Source: Streptomyces sp. LUP30
GTDB lineage: Bacteria; Actinomycetota; Actinomycetes; Streptomycetales; Streptomycetaceae
DNA length: 64,000 nucleotides
Direction: 5' to 3'
NCBI RefSeq assembly: GCF_001746365.1
Contig: NZ_MJAJ01000050.1
Span: 1 to 64,000, forward strand
A program made the translations under genes and the position numbers. This document shows positions 53,703 through 63,258 of this stretch, piece after piece. The notes under the pieces are model-generated. The model saw only the letters and a list, made by a program, of their open reading frames with translations. It was not told the DNA's origin and made no database searches. Positions within the stretch are counted from its first letter, which is position 1. The number at the start of each line of letters is the position of its first letter.

Positions 53703-55187
53703 ATGGACCTCGAGACGTTCCGCAAGCTGGCCTCCGACCGTCGCGTCATTCCGGTCACCCGCAAGCTCCTCGCCGACGGCGACACCCCGGTCGCGCTCTA
53801 CCGCAAGCTCGCCGCCGAGCGCCCCGGCACCTTCCTGCTGGAGTCCGCGGAGAACGGCCGCACGGCATTTCGATGGTCCCGGTACTCCTTCGTGGGCGTC
53901 CGCAGCGCCGCCACGCTCACCACGCGCGAGGGCCGGACCCACTGGCTCGGCACCCCGCCCGTCGGCGTCCCCGCCGACGGCGACCCGCTCGCCGCGCTGC
54001 GGGCCACCATCGAGACCCTCCACACCCCGCACCAGGAGGGCATGCCGCCCTTCACCGGCGGCATGGTCGGCTACCTCGGCTACGACATCGTGCGCCGCCT
54101 GGAGAAGATCGGCCCCGGCGAGCGGGACGACCTGCGGCTCCCCGAGCTGACCATGCTCCTGACCAGCGACCTCGCCGTCATGGACCACTGGGAGGGCTCC
54201 GTCCTGCTGATCGCCAACGCGATCAACCACAACGACCTCGACACGGGCGTCGACGAGGCCTACGCCGACGCGGTGGCCCGGCTCGACGCCATGGAGGCCG
54301 ACCTCTCCCGCCCGGTCGCCCAGCCCCCGGCCGTGCTGCCGCCCTCCGAACTCCCCGAGTACACCGCCCTGTGGGGCGGCCCCGACTTCCGGGCGGCCGT
54401 CGAGGACATCAAGGAGCGCATCCGCGCCGGCGAGGCCTTCCAGGTCGTCCCCTCCCAGCGCTTCGAGACGCCGTGCACCGCGAGCGCGCTGGACGTCTAC
54501 CGGGTCCTGCGGGCGACGAACCCCTCGCCGTACATGTACCTGTTCCGCTTCGACGGCTTCGACGTCGTGGGCTCCTCCCCGGAGGCCCTGGTCAAGGTCG
54601 AGGACGGACACGCCATGGTCCACCCCATCGCCGGCACCCGGCACCGCGGCGCCACCCCGCAGGAGGACCAGGCCCTCGCCGACGAACTGCTCGCCGACCC
54701 CAAGGAGCGCGCCGAGCACCTCATGCTCGTCGACCTGGGCCGCAACGACCTGGGCCGGGTCTGCGAGCCGGGCTCGGTCGAGGTCGTCGACTTCATGTCC
54801 GTCGAGCGGTACTCGCACGTGATGCACATCGTCTCCACGGTCACCGGCAAGGTCGCCCCGGGCCGCACCGCCTTCGACGTCCTCACCGCCTGCTTCCCCG
54901 CCGGCACCCTCTCCGGCGCGCCCAAGCCGCGCGCCCTGCAGATCATCGACGAACTGGAGCCCTCCCGGCGCGGCCTGTACGGCGGCTGCGTCGGCTACCT
55001 GGACTTCGCGGGCGACTCCGACACCGCCATCGCCATCCGCACCGCCCTGCTGCGCGACGGCACCGCCTACGTCCAGGCCGGGGCGGGCATCGTCGCCGAC
55101 TCCGACCCGGTCGCCGAGGACCAGGAGTGCCGCAACAAGGCGGCGGCCGTCCTGCGCGCCGTCCACACCGCCAACCGGCTCGGCTGA
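53703..55187 (+). CDS. trpE: Anthranilate synthase component I
   Basis: Converts chorismate to anthranilate with the glutaminase TrpG (not in this window). 494 aa. The N-terminal region carries the LLES motif for tryptophan feedback binding (residues about 46-49). The catalytic C-terminal half has FQVVPSQRFE, PSPYMYLFRF, PIAGTRHRG, LVDLGRNDLGR and PAGTLSGAPK. Isolated from the trpC-M-B-A group by three membrane-protein genes. Confidence 0.95.
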   Translation: MDLETFRKLASDRRVIPVTRKLLADGDTPVALYRKLAAERPGTFLLESAENGRTAFRWSRYSFVGVRSAATLTTREGRTHWLGTPPVGVPADGDPLAALRATIETLHTPHQEGMPPFTGGMVGYLGYDIVRRLEKIGPGERDDLRLPELTMLLTSDLAVMDHWEGSVLLIANAINHNDLDTGVDEAYADAVARLDAMEADLSRPVAQPPAVLPPSELPEYTALWGGPDFRAAVEDIKERIRAGEAFQVVPSQRFETPCTASALDVYRVLRATNPSPYMYLFRFDGFDVVGSSPEALVKVEDGHAMVHPIAGTRHRGATPQEDQALADELLADPKERAEHLMLVDLGRNDLGRVCEPGSVEVVDFMSVERYSHVMHIVSTVTGKVAPGRTAFDVLTACFPAGTLSGAPKPRALQIIDELEPSRRGLYGGCVGYLDFAGDSDTAIAIRTALLRDGTAYVQAGAGIVADSDPVAEDQECRNKAAAVLRAVHTANRLG

Positions 55188-55233
55188 CAGGCCGCTTCGC
55201 GGACGGTCCGGCGGCGATAGGACGCGTCTCACG

Positions 55234-55265
55234 TGAACCCCGGGTGCCGGTTCGCCCGGGGTTCA
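55234..55265 (+). terminator. trpE terminator
   Basis: TGAACCCCGGG (55234-55244) pairs with CCCGGGGTTCA (55255-55265), loop of 10 nt, 47 nt after trpE. No T-tract. The next promoter begins immediately after it. Confidence 0.65.
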
Positions 55266-55268
55266 GGC

Positions 55269-55281
55269 GATAGTGGAGTAC
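55269..55281 (+). promoter_or_regulatory. Candidate leaderless promoter for the trp-associated membrane protein
   Basis: GATAGT (55269-55274) is 7 nt before the GTG at 55282; no Shine-Dalgarno. Confidence 0.45.
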
Positions 55282-55923
55282 GTGACTGCTGCTGTTCCTC
55301 CTCCCCGTTCCGAAACCGCCGCCGCCCGGTCGAGCCGCCGAAGCCTCGCCGTCGCCCTCCTGAGCGGCGCGCTGGGCTCGGCCGTGACCCTGCTGGCCAC
55401 CCGCCAGCGCTGGTCCGAGGGCACGGCGACGGTCGCCGGCGGCCCCTTCTCCCTGACCGCCCGCGGCAGCGACGTCACGGGCGTGCCCGCGGCGCTCGCC
55501 ATAGTGGGCCTGGCCGCCCTCGTCGCCGTCTTCGCGGTCCGCAGGGCCGGCCGGCTCGCCGTCTCCGCCCTGCTCGCGCTCTCCGGAGCCGGGATCATGG
55601 CCGCCGCCCTGCTCGGCGCCGGCGACAGCTCCGCGCTCGACGAACAGGCCGCCAAGGCCACCGGCGACACCTCGGCCGCCGTCGCCTCCTTCAGCCACAC
55701 CGCCTGGCCCTACGCCGCTGCCGTGGGCGGCGCGCTGATCCTCCTCGCCGGTCTGCTCGCCCTGCGCTACGGCCGCCGCTGGCCCGCCATGTCCGGCCGC
55801 TACGAACGCGACGGGGCCCCGCGTCCCCGGCGGGCGGCCAGGGCCGCCGACCCCGAGCGGCCGGAGGAGATGTGGAAGGCCCTGGACCGGGGCGAGGACC
55901 CGACCGGTATGGACCCGGCCTGA
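55282..55923 (+). CDS. Trp region-associated membrane protein (TIGR02234 type)
   Basis: 213 aa with four membrane helices (about 22-40, 72-90, 95-115, 145-165) and a charged Arg/Pro tail ending EEMWKALDRGEDPTGMDPA. It matches by context and layout the actinobacterial tryptophan-operon-associated membrane protein family. Role unknown; export or regulation of aromatic compounds is only a guess. GTG 55282 is chosen on promoter spacing; GTG 55273 would add three residues. Confidence 0.75.
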   Translation: MTAAVPPPRSETAAARSSRRSLAVALLSGALGSAVTLLATRQRWSEGTATVAGGPFSLTARGSDVTGVPAALAIVGLAALVAVFAVRRAGRLAVSALLALSGAGIMAAALLGAGDSSALDEQAAKATGDTSAAVASFSHTAWPYAAAVGGALILLAGLLALRYGRRWPAMSGRYERDGAPRPRRAARAADPERPEEMWKALDRGEDPTGMDPA

Positions 55924-56066
55924 CCAGGTCGCCGTCCCGATCGCCGATGTGGTGAATCAGACTCGACGGGATCCCACCCCCGCGTCCGGCGCGCCCGCGC
56001 GTACGGGACAATGGACGACGAGCGTCCGGCTCGGACGGACACAGAGACAGCAACGAGGAGCAAGTC

Positions 56067-56333
56067 ATGGCGGGCAGCAGCCACGGACACACCCCGGCCG
56101 CCTGGACCGGCGTCACCATCGCCTTCATCGGTTTCGCCGTCGCGGGCGTGTTCATGGTGATGGCTGAGCCCATCGGCTTCTGGGCCGGCATGGTGATCGT
56201 GGCGCTCGGCGGCGTCGTCGGCGCGGCCATGCGCGCCGCGGGTCTGGGCCAGCCCAAGGAGACGCACCCCGTGCACCAGGTCGCGGCGACGACGGCCAAG
56301 CCGACCGCCGAGCCGGCCGGCGTCGAGGGCTGA
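56067..56333 (+). CDS. Small HGxxPAAW-type membrane protein
   Basis: 88 aa. It opens MAGSSHGHTPAAW, the motif that names this actinobacterial family, followed by two membrane helices (about 14-35 and 38-56) and a soluble tail. GAGGAG lies 6 nt before the ATG. Function unknown. A -10-like GACAAT (56007-56012) lies in the 143-bp gap upstream. Confidence 0.8.
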   Translation: MAGSSHGHTPAAWTGVTIAFIGFAVAGVFMVMAEPIGFWAGMVIVALGGVVGAAMRAAGLGQPKETHPVHQVAATTAKPTAEPAGVEG

Positions 56334-56348
56334 GCCCCGCAGGACTTC

Positions 56349-56384
56349 GTGAGGGGCGGCCGGTGCGGACCGGCCGCCCCTCAC
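56349..56384 (+). terminator. Terminator after the HGxxPAAW gene
   Basis: Perfect 16-bp stem (56349-56364 with 56369-56384), loop GCGG, 15 nt after the stop. Confidence 0.85.
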
Positions 56385-56405
56385 GCGCGCGGCGCCACTC
56401 CGGGG

Positions 56406-56418
56406 CAGAATGCCAGGC
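56406..56418 (+). promoter_or_regulatory. Candidate leaderless promoter for the DUF2752 gene
   Basis: CAGAAT (56406-56411) is 7 nt before the GTG at 56419. Confidence 0.4.
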
Positions 56419-56844
56419 GTGAACGCCGACAGCCGGCGCGTGACGCCGACCGCCGTGGGCCGGCTGGCCGTGCCCGCAGGGATCCTCGTGGCCGTCGTCG
56501 CGGCCTTCGCGTACGTGGGAGCCGTCGATCCCAACGAACCCGGCCACTACCCGGTCTGCCCCCTGCTGCGCGTCACCGGTCTGTACTGCCCCGGCTGCGG
56601 CGGCCTGCGCAGCGCGCACGCCTTCGTGCACGGACACTTCCAGGCCGCCCTCCAGGACAACGCGATGGCCGTCGTCGCGTATCTGGGCTTCGCGGTGGTG
56701 TGGACCGTATGGGTGGTCCGCGTGGCCCGCGGACGGCCCGTGCGCATCGACCTCACCTCGGCGCAGCTGTGGACCCTGGGCGCTTCGCTGCTGGTCTTCA
56801 CCGTCGTCCGGAACCTGCCCTTCGGCGGCTGGCTGCATCCTTGA
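56419..56844 (+). CDS. DUF2752 membrane protein
   Basis: 141 aa with three membrane helices. The hallmark [22 protein letters not shown] lies near residues 47-68, with three cysteines in a CPxC-like arrangement facing the membrane surface. Function unknown. GTG 56419 is preferred to ATG 56410 because of the -10 spacing. Sits directly upstream of the trpC leader region. Confidence 0.8.
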   Translation: MNADSRRVTPTAVGRLAVPAGILVAVVAAFAYVGAVDPNEPGHYPVCPLLRVTGLYCPGCGGLRSAHAFVHGHFQAALQDNAMAVVAYLGFAVVWTVWVVRVARGRPVRIDLTSAQLWTLGASLLVFTVVRNLPFGGWLHP

Positions 56845-57041
56845 TCAACGGGCGAACGCGCAGTACGGAGGCACCTTCCGGGCGGGTCGTGCGAAGCTGG
56901 TCCGAGGGCGGGAGAGGGATCGCCGTCAACCGGATGCGAAGCCTGCGCCTCCCTCCGGATACCATCGCAGTGACCACCTTTTTCTCCACCGGTCGCTGGA
57001 ACTGTCCACCGTCTCTCAGGCATCGGAAGGGGGCCGCTCGC
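56845..57041 (+). other. 197-bp region upstream of trpC
   Basis: It probably holds the trpC promoter. A GATACC/TACCAT element (near 56958-56965) precedes a GTG (about 56970) that is in frame with trpC and would encode [12 protein letters not shown] before it, so trpC might have an N-terminally extended form. There is no Trp-codon cluster and no clear attenuator hairpin. Confidence 0.35.
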
Positions 57042-57851
57042 GTGAGTGTGCTCGACGAGATCATCGACGGAGTCCGTGCCGACCTCGCGGAGCGGCAGGC
57101 GCGCGTCAGCCTCGACGAGCTCAAGGAGCGCGCGGCGAAGGCCCCCGCCGCCAAGGACGGTGTGGCCGCGCTCCGGGGCGACGGCGTCAAGGTGATCTGC
57201 GAGGTCAAGCGCTCCAGCCCGTCCAAGGGCGCGCTGGCCGCGATCGCCGACCCGGCCGGCCTGGCCGCCGACTACGAGGCGGGCGGCGCCGCCGTCATCT
57301 CCGTCCTCACCGAACAGCGCCGCTTCGGCGGCTCGCTCGCCGACCTCGAGGCGGTCCGCGCGCGGGTCGACATCCCCGTGCTGCGCAAGGACTTCATCGT
57401 CACCTCCTACCAGCTGTGGGAGGCCCGCGCCTACGGCGCCGACCTCGCCCTGCTGATCGTCGCCGCCCTGGAGCAGTCGGCCCTGGAGTCGCTGATCGAG
57501 CGTGCCGTGTCGATCGGCCTCACCCCCCTCGTCGAGGTCCACGACGAGGACGAGGTGGACCGCGCGGTCGACGCGGGCGCCAAGGTGATCGGCGTCAACG
57601 CGCGCAACCTCAAGACCCTGGAGGTCGACCGGGGCACCTTCGAGCGGGTTGCCCCCGAGATCCCGGCGCACATCGTCAAGATCGCCGAGTCCGGGGTGCG
57701 CGGCCCGCACGACCTCATCGCGTACGCCAACGCCGGCGCCGACGCGGTCCTGGTCGGCGAGTCCCTGGTGACCGGCCGCGACCCCAAGACCGCGGTCGCC
57801 GACCTGGTGGCGGCGGGCGAACACCCCGCACTGCGCCACGGCCGCGGCTGA
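57042..57851 (+). CDS. trpC: Indole-3-glycerol phosphate synthase
   Basis: Fourth tryptophan-pathway enzyme. 269 aa TIM barrel, monofunctional (no TrpF domain). [11 protein letters not shown] at residues 53-63 with catalytic Glu54 and Lys56, RKDFIV with the second catalytic Lys, and [14 protein letters not shown]. The GTG at 57042 has GGAAGGGGG 8 nt upstream. Followed by trpM, trpB and trpA. Confidence 0.95.
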   Translation: MSVLDEIIDGVRADLAERQARVSLDELKERAAKAPAAKDGVAALRGDGVKVICEVKRSSPSKGALAAIADPAGLAADYEAGGAAVISVLTEQRRFGGSLADLEAVRARVDIPVLRKDFIVTSYQLWEARAYGADLALLIVAALEQSALESLIERAVSIGLTPLVEVHDEDEVDRAVDAGAKVIGVNARNLKTLEVDRGTFERVAPEIPAHIVKIAESGVRGPHDLIAYANAGADAVLVGESLVTGRDPKTAVADLVAAGEHPALRHGRG

Positions 57852-57859
57852 GCGGCCGG

Positions 57860-57873
57860 TAGGGTAGACGCCG
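57860..57873 (+). promoter_or_regulatory. Candidate leaderless trpM promoter
   Basis: A consensus-like TAGGGT (57860-57865) is 8 nt before the ATG at 57874, immediately after the trpC stop. trpM-trpB-trpA could be expressed independently of trpC. Confidence 0.5.
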
Positions 57874-58101
57874 ATGACTGTCACCGTGACCGCCGTGGAC
57901 CGCTACGCCCGCCTCGCGCGTGGCTGCCGTCCCCGCGGTTGCCGCGCGCCGGCGCGCAGGGTGCACGGTCGCCGGGTGCGCTACGTCATCGGTGACGAAC
58001 CCGGACAGGTCAACGGCATGCGATGGCCTGACCGGGGGCGCGGGGCAGTGTCCCGACATGCGGCTGCGCCGTCCGAGCGCGACCGGCCGCACACGGCCTG
58101 A
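57874..58101 (+). CDS. trpM: TrpM-like small protein (trpX position)
   Basis: 75 aa, Arg-rich: YARLARGCRPRGCRAPARRVHGRRVRYVIGDEPGQVNGMRWPDRGRG (landmark), followed by a variable tail. The gene between trpC and trpB in S. coelicolor (trpX/trpM) encodes a small protein reported to modulate tryptophan production and differentiation; identity here rests on position and composition. It is not a classical leader peptide, having one Trp codon. Confidence 0.7.
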   Translation: MTVTVTAVDRYARLARGCRPRGCRAPARRVHGRRVRYVIGDEPGQVNGMRWPDRGRGAVSRHAAAPSERDRPHTA

Positions 58102-58169
58102 GGCCGTACGACAACCCTCCGCCCCCACGGCGATCAGTGTTTTCCACTAACTCACCGTGAGGTTTCCGC

Positions 58170-59449
<1,280 letters not shown>

Positions 59450-59453
<4 letters not shown>

Positions 59454-60268
59454 GCGGGAACATCCAGCTGCTGTCGGACACCCTCGCGGGCGCCAGGGCC
59501 GAGGACCGGGCCGCGCTGATCGCCTACCTCCCGGCCGGCTTTCCGACCGTGGACGGCGGCATCGAGGCGATCAAGGCCGTCCTGGACGGCGGAGCGGACG
59601 TCGTCGAGGTCGGTCTGCCGCACAGTGACCCCGTCCTGGACGGCCCGGTCATCCAGACCGCCGACGACATCGCCCTGCGCGGCGGAGTGCGCATCGCGGA
59701 CGTCATGCGCACGGTCCGGGAGGCGTTCGCGGCCAGCGGCAAGCCGATCCTGGTCATGACGTACTGGAACCCCATCGACCGCTACGGCGTCGAGCGGTTC
59801 ACCGCCGAGCTGGCCGAAGCGGGCGGCGCGGGCTGCATCCTGCCCGACCTGCCGGTGCAGGAGTCCGCGCTGTGGAGGGAGCACGCCGACAAGCACGGTC
59901 TCGCCACGGTCTTCGTCGTGGCGCCGAGCAGCCAGGACGCGCGCCTGGCGCGGATCACCGAGGCGGGCAGCGGCTTCGTCTACGCCGCTTCGCTGATGGG
60001 CGTCACCGGCACCCGCGAGTCGGTGGGCGCGCAGGCCCACGACCTGGTGGAACGGACCCGGGCCACCGGCGCCGGCCTGCCCGTCTGCGTCGGCCTCGGC
60101 GTCTCCGACGCCCGGCAGGCCGCCGAGGTGGCCGGCTTCGCCGACGGCGTGATCGTCGGCTCGGCGTTCGTCAAGCGGATGCTCGACGCGCCGGACGACG
60201 CGGCCGGGGTCGAGGCGGTCCGCGCGCTCGCGGGCGAGCTGGCGAGGGGCGTGCGCCGCCAGGTGTGA
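59450..60268 (+). CDS. trpA: Tryptophan synthase alpha subunit
   Basis: Cleaves indole-glycerol phosphate and channels indole to TrpB. 272 aa TIM barrel. Catalytic Glu53 and Asp64 in [15 protein letters not shown]; also [11 protein letters not shown] and the phosphate-binding [13 protein letters not shown] start within the trpB stop overlap. Confidence 0.97.
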
Positions 60269-60306
60269 CCAGAGGGTCGGTCACCCGAACGGGTGGACCT
60301 GGGGTC

Positions 60307-60332
60307 GGGGAGGCGCAATGCGCCTCCCCGGT
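60307..60332 (+). terminator. trp operon terminator
   Basis: GGGGAGGCG (60307-60315) pairs with CGCCTCCCC (60321-60329), short CAATG loop, followed by GGTTCGTT, 38 nt after trpA. Confidence 0.7.
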
Positions 60333-60345
60333 TCGTTCTGGGGGT

Positions 60346-61122
60346 GTGAGCGAGAAGAATCGTGACGGAAAGCGCAACGCCCGCGAACGGCTGGCGGCGG
60401 AGCGCGAGAAGCAGAAGGCCGCCGAGCGGCGGCGGCGCACACTGATCGTCGGCGCGAGCGTGGTCTGTGTGCTCGGCCTGGCCGCGGTGATCGGCGTCGT
60501 CGCCGCGAACTCCGGCAAGGACGACAGCGCGAAGAAGGCGGGGCCGGTCGTGGCGCCTTCCGGGGCCCTGGGCCAGGACGCGCTGGCGATCCCCGTCGGC
60601 AAGGAGGGCGCCAAGTCCACGCTCACGGTGTGGGAGGACTTCCGCTGCCCGGCCTGCAAGGGGTTCGAGACGGCGTACCGCCCCACCGTCCACGGGCTGA
60701 CGAACGCCGGAAAGCTCAAGGTCGAGTACCACCTGGCCACCCTCATCGACGGGAACATGGGCGGCAGCGGCTCCCGCCGGGCGGCCAACGCGGCGGCCTG
60801 CGCCCAGGACGCCGGGAAGTTCTCCGCGTACCACGACGTGCTCTACGAGAACCAGCCGGAGGAGACGAAGGACGCCTACGCCGAGAACAGCAGACTGATC
60901 GAGCTCGCGGGCAAGGTCGACGGGCTCGACACCCCCGCTTTTCGCACCTGCGTCCAGGACGGCACGCACGACAGCTGGGTCGTGAAGTCCAACCAGGCCT
61001 TCCAGAACGGCCACTTCGGCGGCACCCCGACCGTGTTGCTCAACGGCAAGAACATCTACCAGGACCAGTCGATGACACCGGCGAAGCTGAAGCGGATGGT
61101 GGAGGAGGCCGACCAGGGGTGA
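60346..61122 (+). CDS. Second membrane-anchored DsbA-like protein
   Basis: 258 aa. A basic N-terminus (RERLAAEREKQKAAERRRR), one membrane helix (about 32-54), then a thioredoxin-fold domain with WEDFRCPACKGFE (CPAC at 101-104) and the cis-Pro loop GGTPTVLLNG. Same architecture as the product of 29250-30062. Likely extracytoplasmic thiol oxidase or reductase. GTG 60346 is preceded by GGGGG only a few bases away, so the start is the weakest part of the call. Confidence 0.86.
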   Translation: MSEKNRDGKRNARERLAAEREKQKAAERRRRTLIVGASVVCVLGLAAVIGVVAANSGKDDSAKKAGPVVAPSGALGQDALAIPVGKEGAKSTLTVWEDFRCPACKGFETAYRPTVHGLTNAGKLKVEYHLATLIDGNMGGSGSRRAANAAACAQDAGKFSAYHDVLYENQPEETKDAYAENSRLIELAGKVDGLDTPAFRTCVQDGTHDSWVVKSNQAFQNGHFGGTPTVLLNGKNIYQDQSMTPAKLKRMVEEADQG

Positions 61123-61202
61123 CGGGAGGGGTAAGGCCTCTTCACACCCGCCCGTTATGGAGCCGTAGCCGGGCTGCCCGCCGTCGGCCCGGCCCGGCAC
61201 GG

Positions 61203-61218
61203 TAGCGTCGACCCTGCC
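61203..61218 (+). promoter_or_regulatory. Candidate lgt promoter with a very short leader
   Basis: TAGCGT (61203-61208) is 10 nt before the ATG at 61219; a leader of about four bases is expected. Confidence 0.4.
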
Positions 61219-62358
61219 ATGGAACTTGCCTACATTCCCAGCCCGTCGCACGGGGTGCTGTACCTCGGCCCCGTACCGCTGCGCGGCTACGCGTTCTGCA
61301 TCATCATCGGCGTCTTCGTCGCGGTCTGGCTCGGCAACCGGCGCTGGGTCGCCCGGGGCGGGCGGGTCGGGACGGTGGCCGACATCGCCGTCTGGGCGGT
61401 GCCCTTCGGGCTGGTCGGCGGCCGGCTCTACCACGTGATCACGGACTACGAGCTGTACTTCAGCGCGGGCCGTGACTGGGTGGACGCCTTCAAGGTCTGG
61501 GAGGGCGGCCTCGGTATCTGGGGCGCGATCGCGCTCGGTGCGGTGGGGGCCTGGATCGGCTGCCGTCGCCGGGGGATCCCGCTGCCCGCGTACGCCGACG
61601 CCATCGCGCCCGGGATCGCCCTCGCGCAGGCGATCGGCCGCTGGGGCAACTGGTTCAACCAGGAGCTGTACGGCAAGGAGACCGACCTCCCCTGGGCCCT
61701 GCACATCACGTCGTCGGCGGACGGCCGGGTACCGGGCTACTACCACCCGACCTTCCTGTACGAGTCGCTGTGGTGCATCGGCGTCGCCCTCCTCGTCATC
61801 TGGGCCGACCGCCGCTTCAAGCTGGGCCACGGCCGGGCGTTCGCCCTGTACGTGGCGGCGTACTGCGTGGGCCGCGCATGGATCGAGTACATGCGGGTCG
61901 ACGACGCCCACCACATCCTGGGCCTGCGGCTCAACGACTGGACCGCGCTGGTCGTCTTCCTGCTCGCGGTGACGTACATCGTCATCTCGGCGAAGAAGCG
62001 GCCCGGGCGCGAGGCGGTCGTCGAGCCGGGCGCGGACGCCTCCGGCGACACCGCCGGGGCCGAGACCGACGGCGAGGACGAGCCGAAGGCCGAGGCCGAG
62101 ACCGAGAGCCCCGAGAAGAACGCTGAGAACAGCGCGGACGTGGGCGTCGGGAAGGGCGCGGCGAAGACCGGCTCCGAGGACGAGTCCGCCGCTGCCGCGA
62201 AGCCCTCGGGCGCGAAGGCCGGGACCGACGCCGAGGGAGAGGCCGAGGCCGACGCCGACGCGCAGGCCGAGACCGCGCAGGAGGCCGAAGCCGAGGCCGG
62301 GGCCACCGCGGGCGGCGTGAAGAAGGACGAAGCGGAGTCGGCCGGCAAGAAGCGCTGA
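61219..62358 (+). CDS. lgt: Lgt, prolipoprotein diacylglyceryl transferase, with acidic C-terminal tail
   Basis: Adds diacylglycerol to the lipobox cysteine of prolipoproteins; LspA (21510-22106) acts next. 379 aa. Seven membrane segments in residues 1-265, with GGLGIWGA and the Lgt signature GRWGNWFNQELYG (about 140-152). The last roughly 110 residues are a hydrophilic Ala/Glu/Lys/Asp tail with no predicted fold, absent from the shorter E. coli enzyme (about 290 aa). Start ATG 61219. Confidence 0.95.
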   Translation: MELAYIPSPSHGVLYLGPVPLRGYAFCIIIGVFVAVWLGNRRWVARGGRVGTVADIAVWAVPFGLVGGRLYHVITDYELYFSAGRDWVDAFKVWEGGLGIWGAIALGAVGAWIGCRRRGIPLPAYADAIAPGIALAQAIGRWGNWFNQELYGKETDLPWALHITSSADGRVPGYYHPTFLYESLWCIGVALLVIWADRRFKLGHGRAFALYVAAYCVGRAWIEYMRVDDAHHILGLRLNDWTALVVFLLAVTYIVISAKKRPGREAVVEPGADASGDTAGAETDGEDEPKAEAETESPEKNAENSADVGVGKGAAKTGSEDESAAAAKPSGAKAGTDAEGEAEADADAQAETAQEAEAEAGATAGGVKKDEAESAGKKR

Positions 62359-62372
62359 CGGCCGACGGTACG

Positions 62373-62412
62373 ACGACGAGGGCGCCCGGGTTCTGCCGGG
62401 CGCCTTCGTCGT
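62373..62412. terminator. Bidirectional terminator between lgt and citE-like gene
   Basis: A 17-bp stem (62373-62389 with 62396-62412) with one G-T pair and a GTTCTG loop, between convergent stops. Confidence 0.85.
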
Positions 62413-62424
62413 GTGCGGGCGGGT

Positions 62425-63258
62425 TCAGTCGCCGCGGGCCGCCAGCGACAGGGTGCGCTGGGCGGCCGCCACCACGGCCGCGTCCACGAAGCGACCGTCC
62501 GGCAGGGCCTGGGCGCCCTGTTCGGTGGCCGCCGCCTTCACGATCGTCTCGGCGTCCTCCAGTTCCTGCTGGGTGGGCAGGTAGGCCCGTTCGATGATCG
62601 GGAGCTGGCGGGGGTGGATGGCCGCGCGGCCCAGGAAGCCCAGGGTGCGGCCGTGGGCGCAGCTGACGGCGAGGCCGTCCAGGTCCCGGATGTCGGGATG
62701 CACCGACTGCGGCGGCGGCGCCAGGCCGGCGGCCCGGGCGGCGACGACCACGCGGGAGCGGCACCAGTCGAGGCCGGCGTCCGCGCGGACGCCGAGGTCG
62801 GCGCGGAGGTCGGCCTCGCCGAGGGCGACGCCGCGCACGGCGGGGTGGGCGGAGGCGATGGCGTAGGCGTGTTCGACGCCCAGGGCCGTCTCCAGGAGGG
62901 CGTGGAGGGGGGTGGCCCCGCCTTCGGTCCGCTGTGTGGTCCGGGCGACGCGGGTGATCTGGTGCGGGGACGTCACCTTGGGCAGGCGCAGGCCGCGGAC
63001 TCCGGGCAGGGCGGCCAGCGTGCGCAGGTCCGCCGCGGCGAACGGGGTGTCCAGGGCGTTGACCCGCACGTGCACGGGCACCGGCTGGGGCTCGCGCAGG
63101 CGCTCGGCGGTGGCGGCGCGGGCGTACTCCTTGCGGTCCGGGGCGACCGCGTCCTCCAGGTCGACGATGACGACGTCGGCGCCGCAGGCGAGAGCCTTGG
63201 TGACGGTCTGCGGACGGTCACCCGGCACATAGAGCCACGTCAGAGGAGGTGCTGTCAT
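62425..63258 (-). CDS. CitE-like HpcH/HpaI aldolase/lyase
   Basis: 277 aa TIM-barrel lyase of the CitE-like family acting on acyl-CoA or oxo-acid substrates. YVPGDRPQTVTKAL at the N-terminus, metal ligands in VDLEDAVAPDRK and LLETALGVEHA/GEADLRADLG. The stop of the CoA transferase overlaps its start (ATGA), so the pair probably works on one CoA-linked organic acid (for example activation then C-C cleavage; inference). Exact substrate unknown. Confidence 0.85.
   Translation of the reverse strand: MTAPPLTWLYVPGDRPQTVTKALACGADVVIVDLEDAVAPDRKEYARAATAERLREPQPVPVHVRVNALDTPFAAADLRTLAALPGVRGLRLPKVTSPHQITRVARTTQRTEGGATPLHALLETALGVEHAYAIASAHPAVRGVALGEADLRADLGVRADAGLDWCRSRVVVAARAAGLAPPPQSVHPDIRDLDGLAVSCAHGRTLGFLGRAAIHPRQLPIIERAYLPTQQELEDAETIVKAAATEQGAQALPDGRFVDAAVVAAAQRTLSLAARGD

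Noticed and set aside
56970-57041. Tryptophan leader peptide before trpC
   Set aside because: The reading frame has a single Trp codon, no stop before trpC and no competing hairpins, so it is not a classical attenuator.
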